DNA of 64,000 nucleotides from DATARH01 sp963705325 (GTDB lineage Bacteria > Pseudomonadota > Alphaproteobacteria > ATCC43930 > CGMCC-115725): NCBI GenBank assembly GCA_963705325.1, contig OY970069.1, forward strand, positions 4,712,001 to 4,776,000, read 5' to 3'. Positions 50,801-59,541 of this stretch are shown here, piece by piece (the stretch's first letter is position 1; each line of letters begins with the position of its first letter). The notes under the pieces were generated by a model that was not told where the DNA came from, did no database searches, and saw only the letters and a program-made list of their open reading frames with translations. The position numbers were made by a program, and so were the translations under genes.

Positions 50801-51444
50801 GCGCCGGGATACTGAGCGCATCCCTCCGCGACTGCACGCTGGGTTTCTACGGCAAGATCCCGGCGCGCGGCGATTTTGTTCGCAGCGGCCTGCCGCACGC
50901 GTTCGTCGATCCGTGGGACCGCTGGCTACAGCAGGGAATGGCCGCAAGCCGTGCTGAGCTGGGCGAAGATGCCTGGCTGGCTGCATGGGTGGAGGCGCCG
51001 ATCTGGTCGTTTGCTCTGGCGCCGGGTGTCTGCGGTCCGGACGCGGTACTGGGTCTTTGGATGCCGAGCGCAGATCGCGTTGGCCGGCATTTCCCGCTGA
51101 CGCTCGCCGCGGTCGCGCCCGCCGGAGACGCACGCGACATGGCGCGCAGCAACGGGGGCTTCCTGTTCGCTGTGGAGCAGGCTGGGCTTGCCGCGGTGGA
51201 GAGCAATCTCGCACCAGACGCCCTCTCCGACCGGGTACTTGCCGCGGCCGAGGCTCCGGAGAACGATCCCGGGATCGTGCCAGCGGATTATCCTGGCGGG
51301 AACGCGCTCTGGTGGACGGAAGGATCGCCGCGCGTTCCGCGCTGGGCCTTTACCAGCAACTCGCTACCGGATGATCCGACCTTCGCCAAGATGATTGACG
51401 CAAGCGCCGCGACGGCGCCAACCGATGGAGCTGGCTGCGCATGA
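50785..51444 (+). CDS. tagF: Type VI secretion-associated protein TagF
   Basis: 219 residues of the TagF/DUF2094 family: the start TLGFYGKIPARGDFVRSGLP, FVDPWDRWLQQGM, then WSFALAPGVCGPDAVLGLWMPSADRVGRHFPLTL in outline. TagF represses T6SS post-translationally, acting on the FHA protein. The start overlaps the tssM end by 16 bases, and its stop overlaps pppA (ATGA), so it is translationally coupled. It ends a tssM-tagF-pppA unit. Confidence 0.9.
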   Translation: MPEPLGAGILSASLRDCTLGFYGKIPARGDFVRSGLPHAFVDPWDRWLQQGMAASRAELGEDAWLAAWVEAPIWSFALAPGVCGPDAVLGLWMPSADRVGRHFPLTLAAVAPAGDARDMARSNGGFLFAVEQAGLAAVESNLAPDALSDRVLAAAEAPENDPGIVPADYPGGNALWWTEGSPRVPRWAFTSNSLPDDPTFAKMIDASAATAPTDGAGCA

Positions 51445-52202
51445 CCGCCGTCGATCCAATCGAACGCAGCGCGATGGCCGCCGGCCGCTTTTATTCGTCG
51501 GCGGCGAGCCATTCGGGCGCGGTGCGGGACCATAACGAGGATCGCTTCGTCAACCGGCCCGATCTCGGCTTGTGGGCGGTCGCGGACGGCGCGGGCGGAC
51601 ATCAGGCCGGCGATGTCGCCTCGACCATCGTCGCCGATGCGCTGCGCGCGGTACCCGCAGGGCTCGGGAGCGCCGAACTGTTGTCCGAGGTGCGCCTGCG
51701 GATGGACCGCGCCCACAAGCGACTACAAGAAGAGGCGATGCGGCGCGGCGGCACCGACATCCTCGCCAGTACCGTCGTCGTGTTGATCGCGCGCGGCGAG
51801 CACTACGCGTGCTTGTGGGCCGGAGACTCGCGAGCCTATCTCTTGCGTGGCGGCATACTGACCCAAGTCAGTCACGATCACAGTTTCGTTCAAGAATTGG
51901 TCGACGCCGGCGCGATCACTCCTCTCGAGGCCACACATCACCCGCGCGCCAACGTCATTACGCGCGCGTTGGGCGCCCAAAGCGAGATCGTCGATCTCGA
52001 CAAGATCACCGATCGGTTGCGCAGCGGCGATCGCTTCCTGCTATGCAGCGACGGCGTGTCCAAGACATTGGCCGAACACGAGATCACCCGCCTGATGTCG
52101 GGCGGCGACGAAGCGTTGGCATCGCAGATGATTACCGCCGCCCTCGAAGGGCAAGCCGACGACAATATTACCGCCGTCGTAGTCGACGTTCTCTCTGCCT
52201 AG
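51441..52202 (+). CDS. pppA: PP2C-type Ser/Thr phosphatase PppA of the T6SS
   Basis: 253 residues of the PPM/PP2C family. Metal and phosphate motifs are present: VRDHNEDRF, VADGAGGHQAGDVAS, LWAGDSRAYLLR, QVSHDHS, FLLCSDGVSK and DDNITAVVVD. No membrane segment is seen. In other T6SSs PppA dephosphorylates the FHA protein Fha1 and switches secretion off, opposing PpkA. Here two kinase-like genes (31899 and 57676) could be its opponents. It starts inside the tagF stop. Confidence 0.93.
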   Translation: MTAVDPIERSAMAAGRFYSSAASHSGAVRDHNEDRFVNRPDLGLWAVADGAGGHQAGDVASTIVADALRAVPAGLGSAELLSEVRLRMDRAHKRLQEEAMRRGGTDILASTVVVLIARGEHYACLWAGDSRAYLLRGGILTQVSHDHSFVQELVDAGAITPLEATHHPRANVITRALGAQSEIVDLDKITDRLRSGDRFLLCSDGVSKTLAEHEITRLMSGGDEALASQMITAALEGQADDNITAVVVDVLSA

Positions 52203-52225
52203 AGCATGACCCGATCGATTTGAAT

Positions 52226-52306
52226 CGTCGTTCCCGCAAAGGCCTGGAATCCAGGGCAAGCGACGGAACAGCGGGCCCTGGACCCCACGCCACCGCGGCG
52301 GTGACG
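52226..52306. repeat. REP-like palindromic intergenic element
   Basis: Between the convergent pppA and hcp ends. The outer ends CGTCGTTCCCGC and GCGGCGGTGACG are roughly complementary, and inside CCAGGGC pairs with GCCCTGG. It resembles the CGTCATTCCCGC-type repeats that are dispersed in many alphaproteobacterial genomes. The preceding GAGCATGACCCGATCG is a similar dispersed motif. Other copies were not searched for. Confidence 0.5.
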
Positions 52307-52421
52307 AACCGTATTTCAATCTCAGCGGATAGCGCTCTAGCCATCGACAGGCAGAAAAGCAGCGGCGGCTCACACCATCCGAACAGTGGTGGTAACCGCC
52401 GCTCCCTCCTTCCGATCTATC

Positions 52422-52898
52422 TCAACCGGATATCGCCTTGGTCAGGTCGTAGAATTGGGATTTCGGGCTGCCGGCGAGAGCCGGATCCAGCGAGGTAAAC
52501 GTCCACGTGACCTTGGTGAAATTCAGGCTAAGCGATTCGCTCGGCATGTCGCCGCCACTGCTAATCGAGTAGCCGCTGAGCCCGGTGTTCTCCAGCTCAT
52601 AGAGCAGGAACTGGGTGGTAGCGCCTTTTGACGTGGTCGTGACGGCGATCTTGACCGTGGTGTTCAGCTGCCCGGCCACCGAGTCGGTCCACAGCCCTGG
52701 AGAGGACGAATCCATGGTTTTGGTCACGACGATTTCGCTCACGCTCGGAATGCTGGACTCGCGTGAGGCCTGACCGCTCATTGCCGAGCCAATCCCGCGG
52801 CCGATACCCCACTGAAAGCTGGAGAGTTCGACCCATTTCTCAAAACCTTGGGTCGTTACATCACCGGGTACGCCGTCCCAATTCATGTAGATTGCCAT
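52422..52898 (-). CDS. hcp: Type VI secretion tube protein Hcp
   Basis: A 158-residue Hcp that forms hexameric rings stacking into the inner tube. It begins MAIYMNWDGVPGDV, and SSFQWGIGRG, SVSEIVVTKTMDSSSPGLW, VKIAVTTTSKGATTQFLLYELENT and the tail KSQFYDLTKAISG follow the Hcp pattern. Its length is close to the usual 160. It starts 32 bases after the tssH stop on the same strand. Confidence 0.95.
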   Translation of the reverse strand: MAIYMNWDGVPGDVTTQGFEKWVELSSFQWGIGRGIGSAMSGQASRESSIPSVSEIVVTKTMDSSSPGLWTDSVAGQLNTTVKIAVTTTSKGATTQFLLYELENTGLSGYSISSGGDMPSESLSLNFTKVTWTFTSLDPALAGSPKSQFYDLTKAISG

Positions 52899-52930
52899 GG
52901 TGAACTCCTGTTGCCGATGGGTTGATTAAA

Positions 52931-55567
52931 TCATTCAACCGCGTAGCTTAACGAGCCAGACGAGCTAAGCCCGACCGAGACGCGGCTGATTTGCTGACCT
53001 GCTCCGAGACGTGCCAATGCCTCTGCTGAAAGTTCGGGCAAAAGCGTCCCTGAGATGATCTTTTCGATGTTCCGAGCCCCCGATGACGTTTCTGTACAGC
53101 GCGCCGCAATCGTTTCGACCAGTTCAGGGTCGTACTCGAACGACGCGCCGTACAATTCTTGAACGCGCGCGCTGACTCGTCCGAGTTGCAGCGACACGAT
53201 CTGCCGGATCACGGCATCCGACAGCGGCAGATAGGGTACCAGCGTCACTCGGCCGAGAAACGCAGGCTTGAACGATTTCATCAGCTCCGGCATCAGCGCT
53301 TCGGCGAGCGCGGTCGTGTCCGGGGCGGTCTCCGGATCGGCAAACAGCTTCTCGATCAGATCCGTGCCGGCATTCGACGTCATGATGATGACGGAGTTCT
53401 TGAAGTCGATGTCGCGACCCTCGCCGTCCTTCATCATGCCCTTGTCGAACACCTGGAAGAAGATGTCCTGGACGCCCGGGTGCGCCTTTTCCATCTCGTC
53501 GAGCAGAATGACCGAATATGGGCGCCGGCGAACCGCCTCGGTGAGCACGCCGCCCTCACCATAGCCGACATAGCCGGGCGGGCTGCCCATCAGCAGGCTG
53601 ACCTTATGCTCTTCCTTGAACTCGCTCATGTTGATGATGGTGAGGTTCTGCTCGCCGCCGTAGAGCAAATCCGCCAAAGTCAGCGCGGTTTCGGTCTTCC
53701 CGGTACCCGATAAGCCGACGAAGAGAAAAACCCCGATCGGCTTACGCGGATCGGTGAGCCCGGCGCGCGACGTGCGGATGGCCTTGGCGACCGCATCGAG
53801 CGCGTGCGGCTGCCCGACGATGCGCTTTTCCATGGCCTCCTGGAGATGGAGGACCGCGTTGATCTCGTTGGTGTGCATACGGCCAGCCGGGATGCCCGTC
53901 CAGGCCTCTACGATCTCGGCAACCGCCTGTGCGTCGACCAGCGGGAAGATCAAGGGCCGCTCGCCCTGGACCTCGCGCATCTGGGCGGTCACTTCAGCGA
54001 GGCGGGCGCGAGCGGCATCCTTGTCCTCGCCGTTGTCCGGTGTCTCGATGATCGCGCGCTCAGCGGTGATCTTCGCTGCGAGCTCTTTTTCCTTCTCCCA
54101 TTGCTCTTCGAGCGTTTTGAGCTCTGCCTCGGCCGTCGCGCGTTCCTCGACCAGTTCGTCGCGCCGCTTGTGATGATCCAAGCCGGTCGCCGCCTCGCGA
54201 TCAAGGATCGCAACCTCGGCGTCGACAGCCGCCATGCGGCGCTGCCGGTCCTCGATTGCCGCCGGGATCGCGCCCTGGCTCATCGCTACCCGGGCGCAGG
54301 CCGTGTCGATCAGCGACACTGCCTTGTCGGGGAGTTGGCGGCCCGGGATATAGCGCGCCGACAGGCGCACCGCCGCGCCGAGCGCCTCGTCGAGGATACG
54401 GACCTTGTGGTGGCTCTCGAGCGTATCGAGCAGTCCGCGCACCATCTCGATGGCCACCGGTTCCGCCGGTTCCTCGACCTTGACCACCTGGAAGCGGCGG
54501 GTCAGCGCGGCATCCTTCTCGAAATATTTCTTGTATTCCGCCCAGGTCGTCGCGGCGATCGTCCGCAACTCGCCGCGCGCGAGCGCCGGCTTCAAGAGGT
54601 TTGCCGCATCGCCCTGCCCCGCCGAGCCGCCGGCGCCGATCAGCGTGTGCGCCTCGTCGATGAACAGGATGATCGGCTTAGGGCTCGCCTTGACTTCTTC
54701 GATGACCGATTTAAGTCGGTTCTCGAACTCGCCCCTCACCCCGGCCCCCGCCTGCAACAACCCCAGATCGAGCGTGCGGACGGAGACATCGCGCAAAGCC
54801 TCGGGCACCTCGCCCTCGGCGACGCGCACGGCGAATCCTTCAACCACCGCGGTCTTGCCAACCCCGGCCTCGCCGGTGAGGATCGGGTTGTTCTGCCGGC
54901 GTCGCGTGAGAATGTCGACGACCTGTCGGATTTCGCTGTCCCGGCCGAGGATCGGGTCGATCTTGCCTGCCCTGGCCTGCGCCGTGAGATCGATTGTGAA
55001 CTGGCCCAACGCACCCGACTTGGCCGAGACGGTCGCGCCATCGCTGGCGGAACCAGGTTCCGAGGTATCGGCAGCGACGGCGGCCTGGGCTTCACTGCTG
55101 CCGCCGGTCACAGCGGCAAAATCGTTCTTCAACGTGTCCGGCGGGATCCGCAGGAACTGGCTCGATGCGTCGCGGGCGCGCCGCCCGAGCGTCTCGTCGG
55201 CAAGAAGCGCCCAGATCAAGTGGCCCGAGCGCACCTGAGGAAGGTGATGCTCGACTGACGCCATTAGCCAGGCTGCCTTGACCAGCTCGACAATATCCGG
55301 GGCGAGGCTCGGCGCGCGCGAATTCCCCGTCTTCATGCGGTCGAGCGAGCGATTGAGATCGGCGCGAAAGCGCCCCTCGTCGACCTGGTAATGGCGAAAG
55401 ATGGCGACCATGTCGCCGTCGGCGATGTCGACCAGCTTCAACAGCCAGTGCTCGAGCTCGACGTTGTAGTGCGTGCGCGAGAGGGTCAAGCCCGCTGCCG
55501 CCTCGAGAGCGCGGCGGCAAGCTTCGTTCAGCCGACCCACCAGCGATTTTAGGTCAATCGCGGCCAT
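52931..55567 (-). CDS. tssH: Type VI secretion ATPase TssH (ClpV)
   Basis: 878 residues from ATG 55567; the frame is open upstream without a ClpV match. The N-terminal domain AIDLKSLVGRLNEACRRALEAAA contacts the contracted sheath. The first AAA+ has GEAGVGKTAVVEG and FIDEAHTLIGAGG; a coiled-coil M-domain follows. The second AAA+ has GLSGTGKTETALTLAD (the usual ClpV signature), LLDEMEKAHPGVQD and GMMKDGEGRDIDF. It recycles the contracted TssB/TssC sheath. It is probably co-transcribed with hcp. Confidence 0.95.
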   Translation of the reverse strand: MAAIDLKSLVGRLNEACRRALEAAAGLTLSRTHYNVELEHWLLKLVDIADGDMVAIFRHYQVDEGRFRADLNRSLDRMKTGNSRAPSLAPDIVELVKAAWLMASVEHHLPQVRSGHLIWALLADETLGRRARDASSQFLRIPPDTLKNDFAAVTGGSSEAQAAVAADTSEPGSASDGATVSAKSGALGQFTIDLTAQARAGKIDPILGRDSEIRQVVDILTRRRQNNPILTGEAGVGKTAVVEGFAVRVAEGEVPEALRDVSVRTLDLGLLQAGAGVRGEFENRLKSVIEEVKASPKPIILFIDEAHTLIGAGGSAGQGDAANLLKPALARGELRTIAATTWAEYKKYFEKDAALTRRFQVVKVEEPAEPVAIEMVRGLLDTLESHHKVRILDEALGAAVRLSARYIPGRQLPDKAVSLIDTACARVAMSQGAIPAAIEDRQRRMAAVDAEVAILDREAATGLDHHKRRDELVEERATAEAELKTLEEQWEKEKELAAKITAERAIIETPDNGEDKDAARARLAEVTAQMREVQGERPLIFPLVDAQAVAEIVEAWTGIPAGRMHTNEINAVLHLQEAMEKRIVGQPHALDAVAKAIRTSRAGLTDPRKPIGVFLFVGLSGTGKTETALTLADLLYGGEQNLTIINMSEFKEEHKVSLLMGSPPGYVGYGEGGVLTEAVRRRPYSVILLDEMEKAHPGVQDIFFQVFDKGMMKDGEGRDIDFKNSVIIMTSNAGTDLIEKLFADPETAPDTTALAEALMPELMKSFKPAFLGRVTLVPYLPLSDAVIRQIVSLQLGRVSARVQELYGASFEYDPELVETIAARCTETSSGARNIEKIISGTLLPELSAEALARLGAGQQISRVSVGLSSSGSLSYAVE

Positions 55568-55739
55568 TGGCTGCTTCCTGCAATTGCACACCGCCCCGGC
55601 GATTACCGGGACACAGCGCGCGACCGGCGCCAAGGTAAGTTTTGAGCCGAGCAGGTGTCCAGAAAGATTTCAATAAGTTCAGTTGATGCGAAACCTGGGC
55701 GCGCATGGCTGAAATCCTCGAAGATGCTACGTTGCGCCC

Positions 55740-56273
55740 TCAGCCAACCCAGCTGCGAAGCGGACCGAAATCCATGTGGGTAAAGCCGCGGCCGGGATAC
55801 ATGCCGACCCCGCCTTCAGCGCCGCCGGCAAAGTAAGGTTTGAACGACTCAGCCACCGCATCCATATCTAGACCCGGAATAACGATGTCCAAGGCCTTTG
55901 CCTGAATGTGCTGCGAATTCAGCGCGGCTCCTTCAAGTTGCGAGTTGGTCTCGGGCGTACGATAGCCGCTCATGATCGTAATGGCGTCTTGGTGGTACTT
56001 CCAGTGGAGGAGAAACAGAAGGTCCATCAAATGAGGATGGAGCCATTTCCATTGGTTCATCCGGTAATCGCGGCACACCCACGAGAATTGCTGAACCGCC
56101 GACATGACGTAACTGCCATCCTGATAGTAGAAGCCTTCGTATTTTTCTCCAGTGTGTGAAAAAATGATATTGACCGCGCGCGTTTGAGGAACCCCAGTCA
56201 TTGCCCAGGCAGGCGGTGCGCACACGCCAACCGCAGCTGCGGTCGCACCCCACAGAAAGCTTCTGCGGTCCAT
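55740..56273 (-). CDS. Tat-exported DUF882/YcbK-like peptidase M15 family protein
   Basis: 177 residues. The N-terminus MDRRSFLWGATAAAVGVC is a twin-arginine signal. The conserved parts are WVCRDYRMNQWKWLHPHLMDLLF, TIMSGYRTPETN, LNSQHIQAKALDIV and GGVGMYPGRGFTHMDFG, the His/Asp zinc-site motifs of the DUF882/VanY-like fold. Members act on peptidoglycan cross-links or related substrates. In a T6SS locus it could open the wall for assembly of the membrane complex, which is inference. It sits between tssH and the Sel1/DUF4384 gene. Confidence 0.85.
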   Translation of the reverse strand: MDRRSFLWGATAAAVGVCAPPAWAMTGVPQTRAVNIIFSHTGEKYEGFYYQDGSYVMSAVQQFSWVCRDYRMNQWKWLHPHLMDLLFLLHWKYHQDAITIMSGYRTPETNSQLEGAALNSQHIQAKALDIVIPGLDMDAVAESFKPYFAGGAEGGVGMYPGRGFTHMDFGPLRSWVG

Positions 56274-56342
56274 CACAGCGGCCTCCCTCAAGGAAGCAGT
56301 CGATATTTGACAATCCATAGCTGATCAACCGGCGGTCGATTG

Positions 56343-57665
56343 TCAATGGGCGCTGGTGTGAACCATGAGTACCGCGGCGATGTTGGGTCTACTTGGATTT
56401 GCAGCGCTACGGCCGAGGGCGGCCCGCAGATCGCGTAAATAGTCCTCGGCGGGCTCGACCGGACGGCGCGCGGCACCGAGATCGATCGACGCCGACGTCG
56501 CGATCACCGAGATGAATTCGGTGCCAAACGGCGCACCGCCGGCAGCCCATACTTTATGCGCACCAGGCTGACCGAAAATGCGGGATTGGCCCGCTGTCAG
56601 AGCGGCCACCTCCTCGTCGTTGTTCGGCCATAAATGCAGGACCTGGCCGCCGATCGAGAAATAATCGATACGCAAATTCACCGGATAGACCGGTCCGTGC
56701 ACCTCAACCTGGATCAGGTCACCCTCGTGCAGTTGCGTCGCTCCGTTGGCGAGTTGGAGGCCGAGATTGCTGTAGATGAGTAGTCCGGCGAGCCGTATCG
56801 CGTCCAGCGTGGTAAGCGAATGGCAGATTGGTTGCGGCCGCGCCGCGCAATCGATCTGCGCCAGCGCCTTGTTGAGTTGATCCGACGGCGCCTGGCTCGA
56901 TGGCGTCGGAGCAGCGGGGGCTGGAGCCGGTTGCGGCGGGGCCTGTCCAGGCGCGCCGTTGGGCGGCACCGGCGGCGGGACGGGCGCTTGTGCGCCGGGG
57001 AATGATGGAAGGGGCACACAAGGTAGTCCGGGGAAGGGCCAATTCGCGCAGCTACCGGTGCCGGGTGTAGAGCCTGGGGCCGGGGCGGGCGCGCCAGGCC
57101 CCGGGAGTTGCACAGTAACGCCGGGCGCGCTGGGCTTTGCGTGCTCCTCCTTCCACTCGGCCGCGAGCTTTTTTCCCTTAGCCTGATCGGCGGCCCCGAC
57201 CAGCCGGTCGAATTGCGGCTTCACCTCGGTCGCGCGCGTGCCCCAGACGCCCTTGCTCTCGCTTGCGATGATGAGCCATTTATAGGATTCGGCGAGGTCG
57301 GGCTGAAAATCATCACCGCCAACGGCCCAAATCAACGCGAGCCGGTATTGCGCTTCGGCATTGTTTTGGTCGGCTGCCTTGCGGTACCAAAAGTCGGCGC
57401 GCTTGTAATCCTGCGCCAAATCGCCCAGACCGAACTCATAGAGCTTGCCCAGACCCAGCTGCCCCTCGGCATCCCCCTTGTCGGCGGCGCTCTGCCACTC
57501 CGACATGGCGCGTGTGTAATCACCCTTGTCAAAGGCCTGCTGCCCCGTCGCCACGTCGCCGAGGGCCACGGTCGGGCTTGAGGCCAGGAGCAATGCCAAG
57601 ACCGCCGCCAGGATCCATGTCAAGCGGCCACCCGAGAGCGGGGCGCCGATCAGCGTCGTCACCAT
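56343..57665 (-). CDS. Sel1-repeat protein with C-terminal DUF4384-like domain
   Basis: 440 residues from ATG 57665. A hydrophobic signal or anchor (15-36) precedes Sel1/TPR-like repeats (QQAFDKGDYTRAMSEWQSAADKGDAEGQLGLGKLYEFG in outline; YRKAADQNNAEAQYRLALIW). A Pro/Ala linker and the DUF4384-like end (LRIDYFSIGGQVLHLWPNN, GGAPFGTEFISVIATSA) follow. The end matches those of the kinases at 31899 and 57676. It starts 10 bases after the pseudokinase stop, so the two are co-expressed and probably work together at the inner membrane. Its partner is unknown. Confidence 0.8.
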   Translation of the reverse strand: MVTTLIGAPLSGGRLTWILAAVLALLLASSPTVALGDVATGQQAFDKGDYTRAMSEWQSAADKGDAEGQLGLGKLYEFGLGDLAQDYKRADFWYRKAADQNNAEAQYRLALIWAVGGDDFQPDLAESYKWLIIASESKGVWGTRATEVKPQFDRLVGAADQAKGKKLAAEWKEEHAKPSAPGVTVQLPGPGAPAPAPGSTPGTGSCANWPFPGLPCVPLPSFPGAQAPVPPPVPPNGAPGQAPPQPAPAPAAPTPSSQAPSDQLNKALAQIDCAARPQPICHSLTTLDAIRLAGLLIYSNLGLQLANGATQLHEGDLIQVEVHGPVYPVNLRIDYFSIGGQVLHLWPNNDEEVAALTAGQSRIFGQPGAHKVWAAGGAPFGTEFISVIATSASIDLGAARRPVEPAEDYLRDLRAALGRSAANPSRPNIAAVLMVHTSAH

Positions 57666-57675
57666 CCGCTCCGGA

Positions 57676-59403
57676 TTAGCCAGTCGGGCAAGCGGTCGCC
57701 CCTGTCGACCAGGGAGCAGCAGCACCAAGGTTGAACTGCAGTATTGCTGCTGCGCCATCTTCCTGGGGCAGGGCATGAATGACCGGCGACAGACTGGCAA
57801 TGTAATCGCCGATACTCTCGATTTCCGGCCGCGGGGACGGAAACAGCGGCTTGGTCGTGGCGATGAGGGTGATCATTTCTCGCCCGACACTGCCATTGAA
57901 GGCCCAGCAACTGGTCAGTGGCGGCTTGAAAACCACGAAGTGATTACGCTCCGGGCGAAGATTGAAGAAATCGCGGTTATTCGGATATAGATGCAGAACT
58001 TGGCCACCCCGATCAAAGTAATCGATATAGATATAACCATCGAACCCCGGGGCGCGAACATCAAGCGACAGGCGATCGCCCAGGTGAGCCTCATTGGTTT
58101 TCACGACAAAGCCGAGGCTGGGTGCGAGCCGCTGCCGGCCGATGAGCGGCGCCAGCACCGCAGCGACATCGCAGTGCGGTCGCTCCATCAAATCCACATC
58201 GAACTTGACCGGCCCAATGCCGCGGATCGCGGCGACGTCGCGATTGAGCTTGTCGAGGTCCTCCTGGCTGGCGACATGGCCGGAAACGCGGGTGGAGCGG
58301 TCGGCCGCGACCGCGAAGTCCAGCGCCGCACACTGATACCCGGCGGTCACGGTGCCGAGATTCGCCTTGATTTCCTCGCGCGAAGGCGGCGGCGTCGAGA
58401 ATCGCACCGTGCCGAAGCCGACGATCAGGGCGATGACCGCGGCAGCGCCGACCGCGATAGCAATAATCCCCCAACGCGAACCTTCCGCTTTGGGGGCAGG
58501 CCCTGTCGCCACTCTGCCACCGTCGAGGATCGCCTGCAGTGATGGCGGGCGGGCTTCCGGCCGCGGCTCCAGCATCGGGGCGATGATCGGGCGCAGCTGC
58601 GCCGGCACCGCCGAGAGATCGGGTACATGCTGGCGGGCGGCGATCATCGCTCCGGGATTGCTGCCCATGTCGAGCGTCTTGCCGAAACCAATTGCCGCTG
58701 CGGCAAGAACGAGACCAAGGCTATAAATATCGGACCGGGAATTGACATTCCCGCCGAACAGACCGAGCTGCTCGGGCGCGGCATAGGCATGCTTGGCGAG
58801 GGAGTCCACGCCGATCAGCGTCGCATCCCCGGGATCCATTGACTGCGCGATCCCGAAATCGATCAGCTTCGCACGATTGACATCGCCGTCCGGCAGGACG
58901 ATCTCGGCCGGAGAAATGTTGCGGTGGATGATGCCCCTTGCATGCACCGCGGCGAGACCCCGCCCTAAGCGCTCGAAGAGGCCCTGCACCTCGCTTGGCT
59001 CGAGCCGTCGCCGTGCCAGGATTGCCTGCAGCGTCTCGCCCTCGACGTACTCCATGACGAGAAAGCGCAGGCCCTGCTCGTCGCGCAGCAGCCCCTCGTA
59101 GTTGATGATCGCGTCATCATGGATGCCGCTGAGCTTGCGCACCTCGGCGACAAGGAGCTCGATCAGGTTCGAATTGTTGGCGACAGCTGACGGGATGATC
59201 TTGACAGCATGGGTGGTGCCCAGCTCGACATGACGCGCCCGGTACGTGTCGCCCATGCTCGATCCAGCAAGACGAGCCTCGATGCGGTACGTATGCCCGA
59301 GCACAGTTCCGGGGCCAGGGGCAGACGGTCGCGGCCGACTGCCAATGATCGTCCGGTCCTCGGGAGGCGGTGTCGGAAATCGCGATGGCCGCCGCTCATC
59401 CAT
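57676..59403 (-). CDS. Ser/Thr pseudokinase with C-terminal DUF4384-like domain
   Basis: 575 residues, clearly related to the kinase at 31899 (same order: kinase, TM, periplasmic Cys-containing region, DUF4384). Here HRD is HRN (160-162), the Asn five residues after is Glu167, and the G-loop is degraded (AGSSMG, 46-51); Lys68 and DFG (182-184) remain. It is therefore predicted to bind but not transfer phosphate, or to be inactive. The C-terminus reads IYIDYFDRGGQVLHLYPNN. It could regulate the active kinase. It lies 138 bases after the methyltransferase gene. Confidence 0.88.
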   Translation of the reverse strand: MDERRPSRFPTPPPEDRTIIGSRPRPSAPGPGTVLGHTYRIEARLAGSSMGDTYRARHVELGTTHAVKIIPSAVANNSNLIELLVAEVRKLSGIHDDAIINYEGLLRDEQGLRFLVMEYVEGETLQAILARRRLEPSEVQGLFERLGRGLAAVHARGIIHRNISPAEIVLPDGDVNRAKLIDFGIAQSMDPGDATLIGVDSLAKHAYAAPEQLGLFGGNVNSRSDIYSLGLVLAAAAIGFGKTLDMGSNPGAMIAARQHVPDLSAVPAQLRPIIAPMLEPRPEARPPSLQAILDGGRVATGPAPKAEGSRWGIIAIAVGAAAVIALIVGFGTVRFSTPPPSREEIKANLGTVTAGYQCAALDFAVAADRSTRVSGHVASQEDLDKLNRDVAAIRGIGPVKFDVDLMERPHCDVAAVLAPLIGRQRLAPSLGFVVKTNEAHLGDRLSLDVRAPGFDGYIYIDYFDRGGQVLHLYPNNRDFFNLRPERNHFVVFKPPLTSCWAFNGSVGREMITLIATTKPLFPSPRPEIESIGDYIASLSPVIHALPQEDGAAAILQFNLGAAAPWSTGATACPTG

Positions 59404-59541
59404 AGCGCAAACTCGCGATGCACATGGTGAGCCTCACAGCACCTTCCGTCGTCGTGGTGCGCCAAGCTCGCCGCGTCACCACTGCCACACCCAAAGCAAG
59501 GTTAGCGGGTTCCCCCGATTTATAGCACGGGTCTTGCCGCG

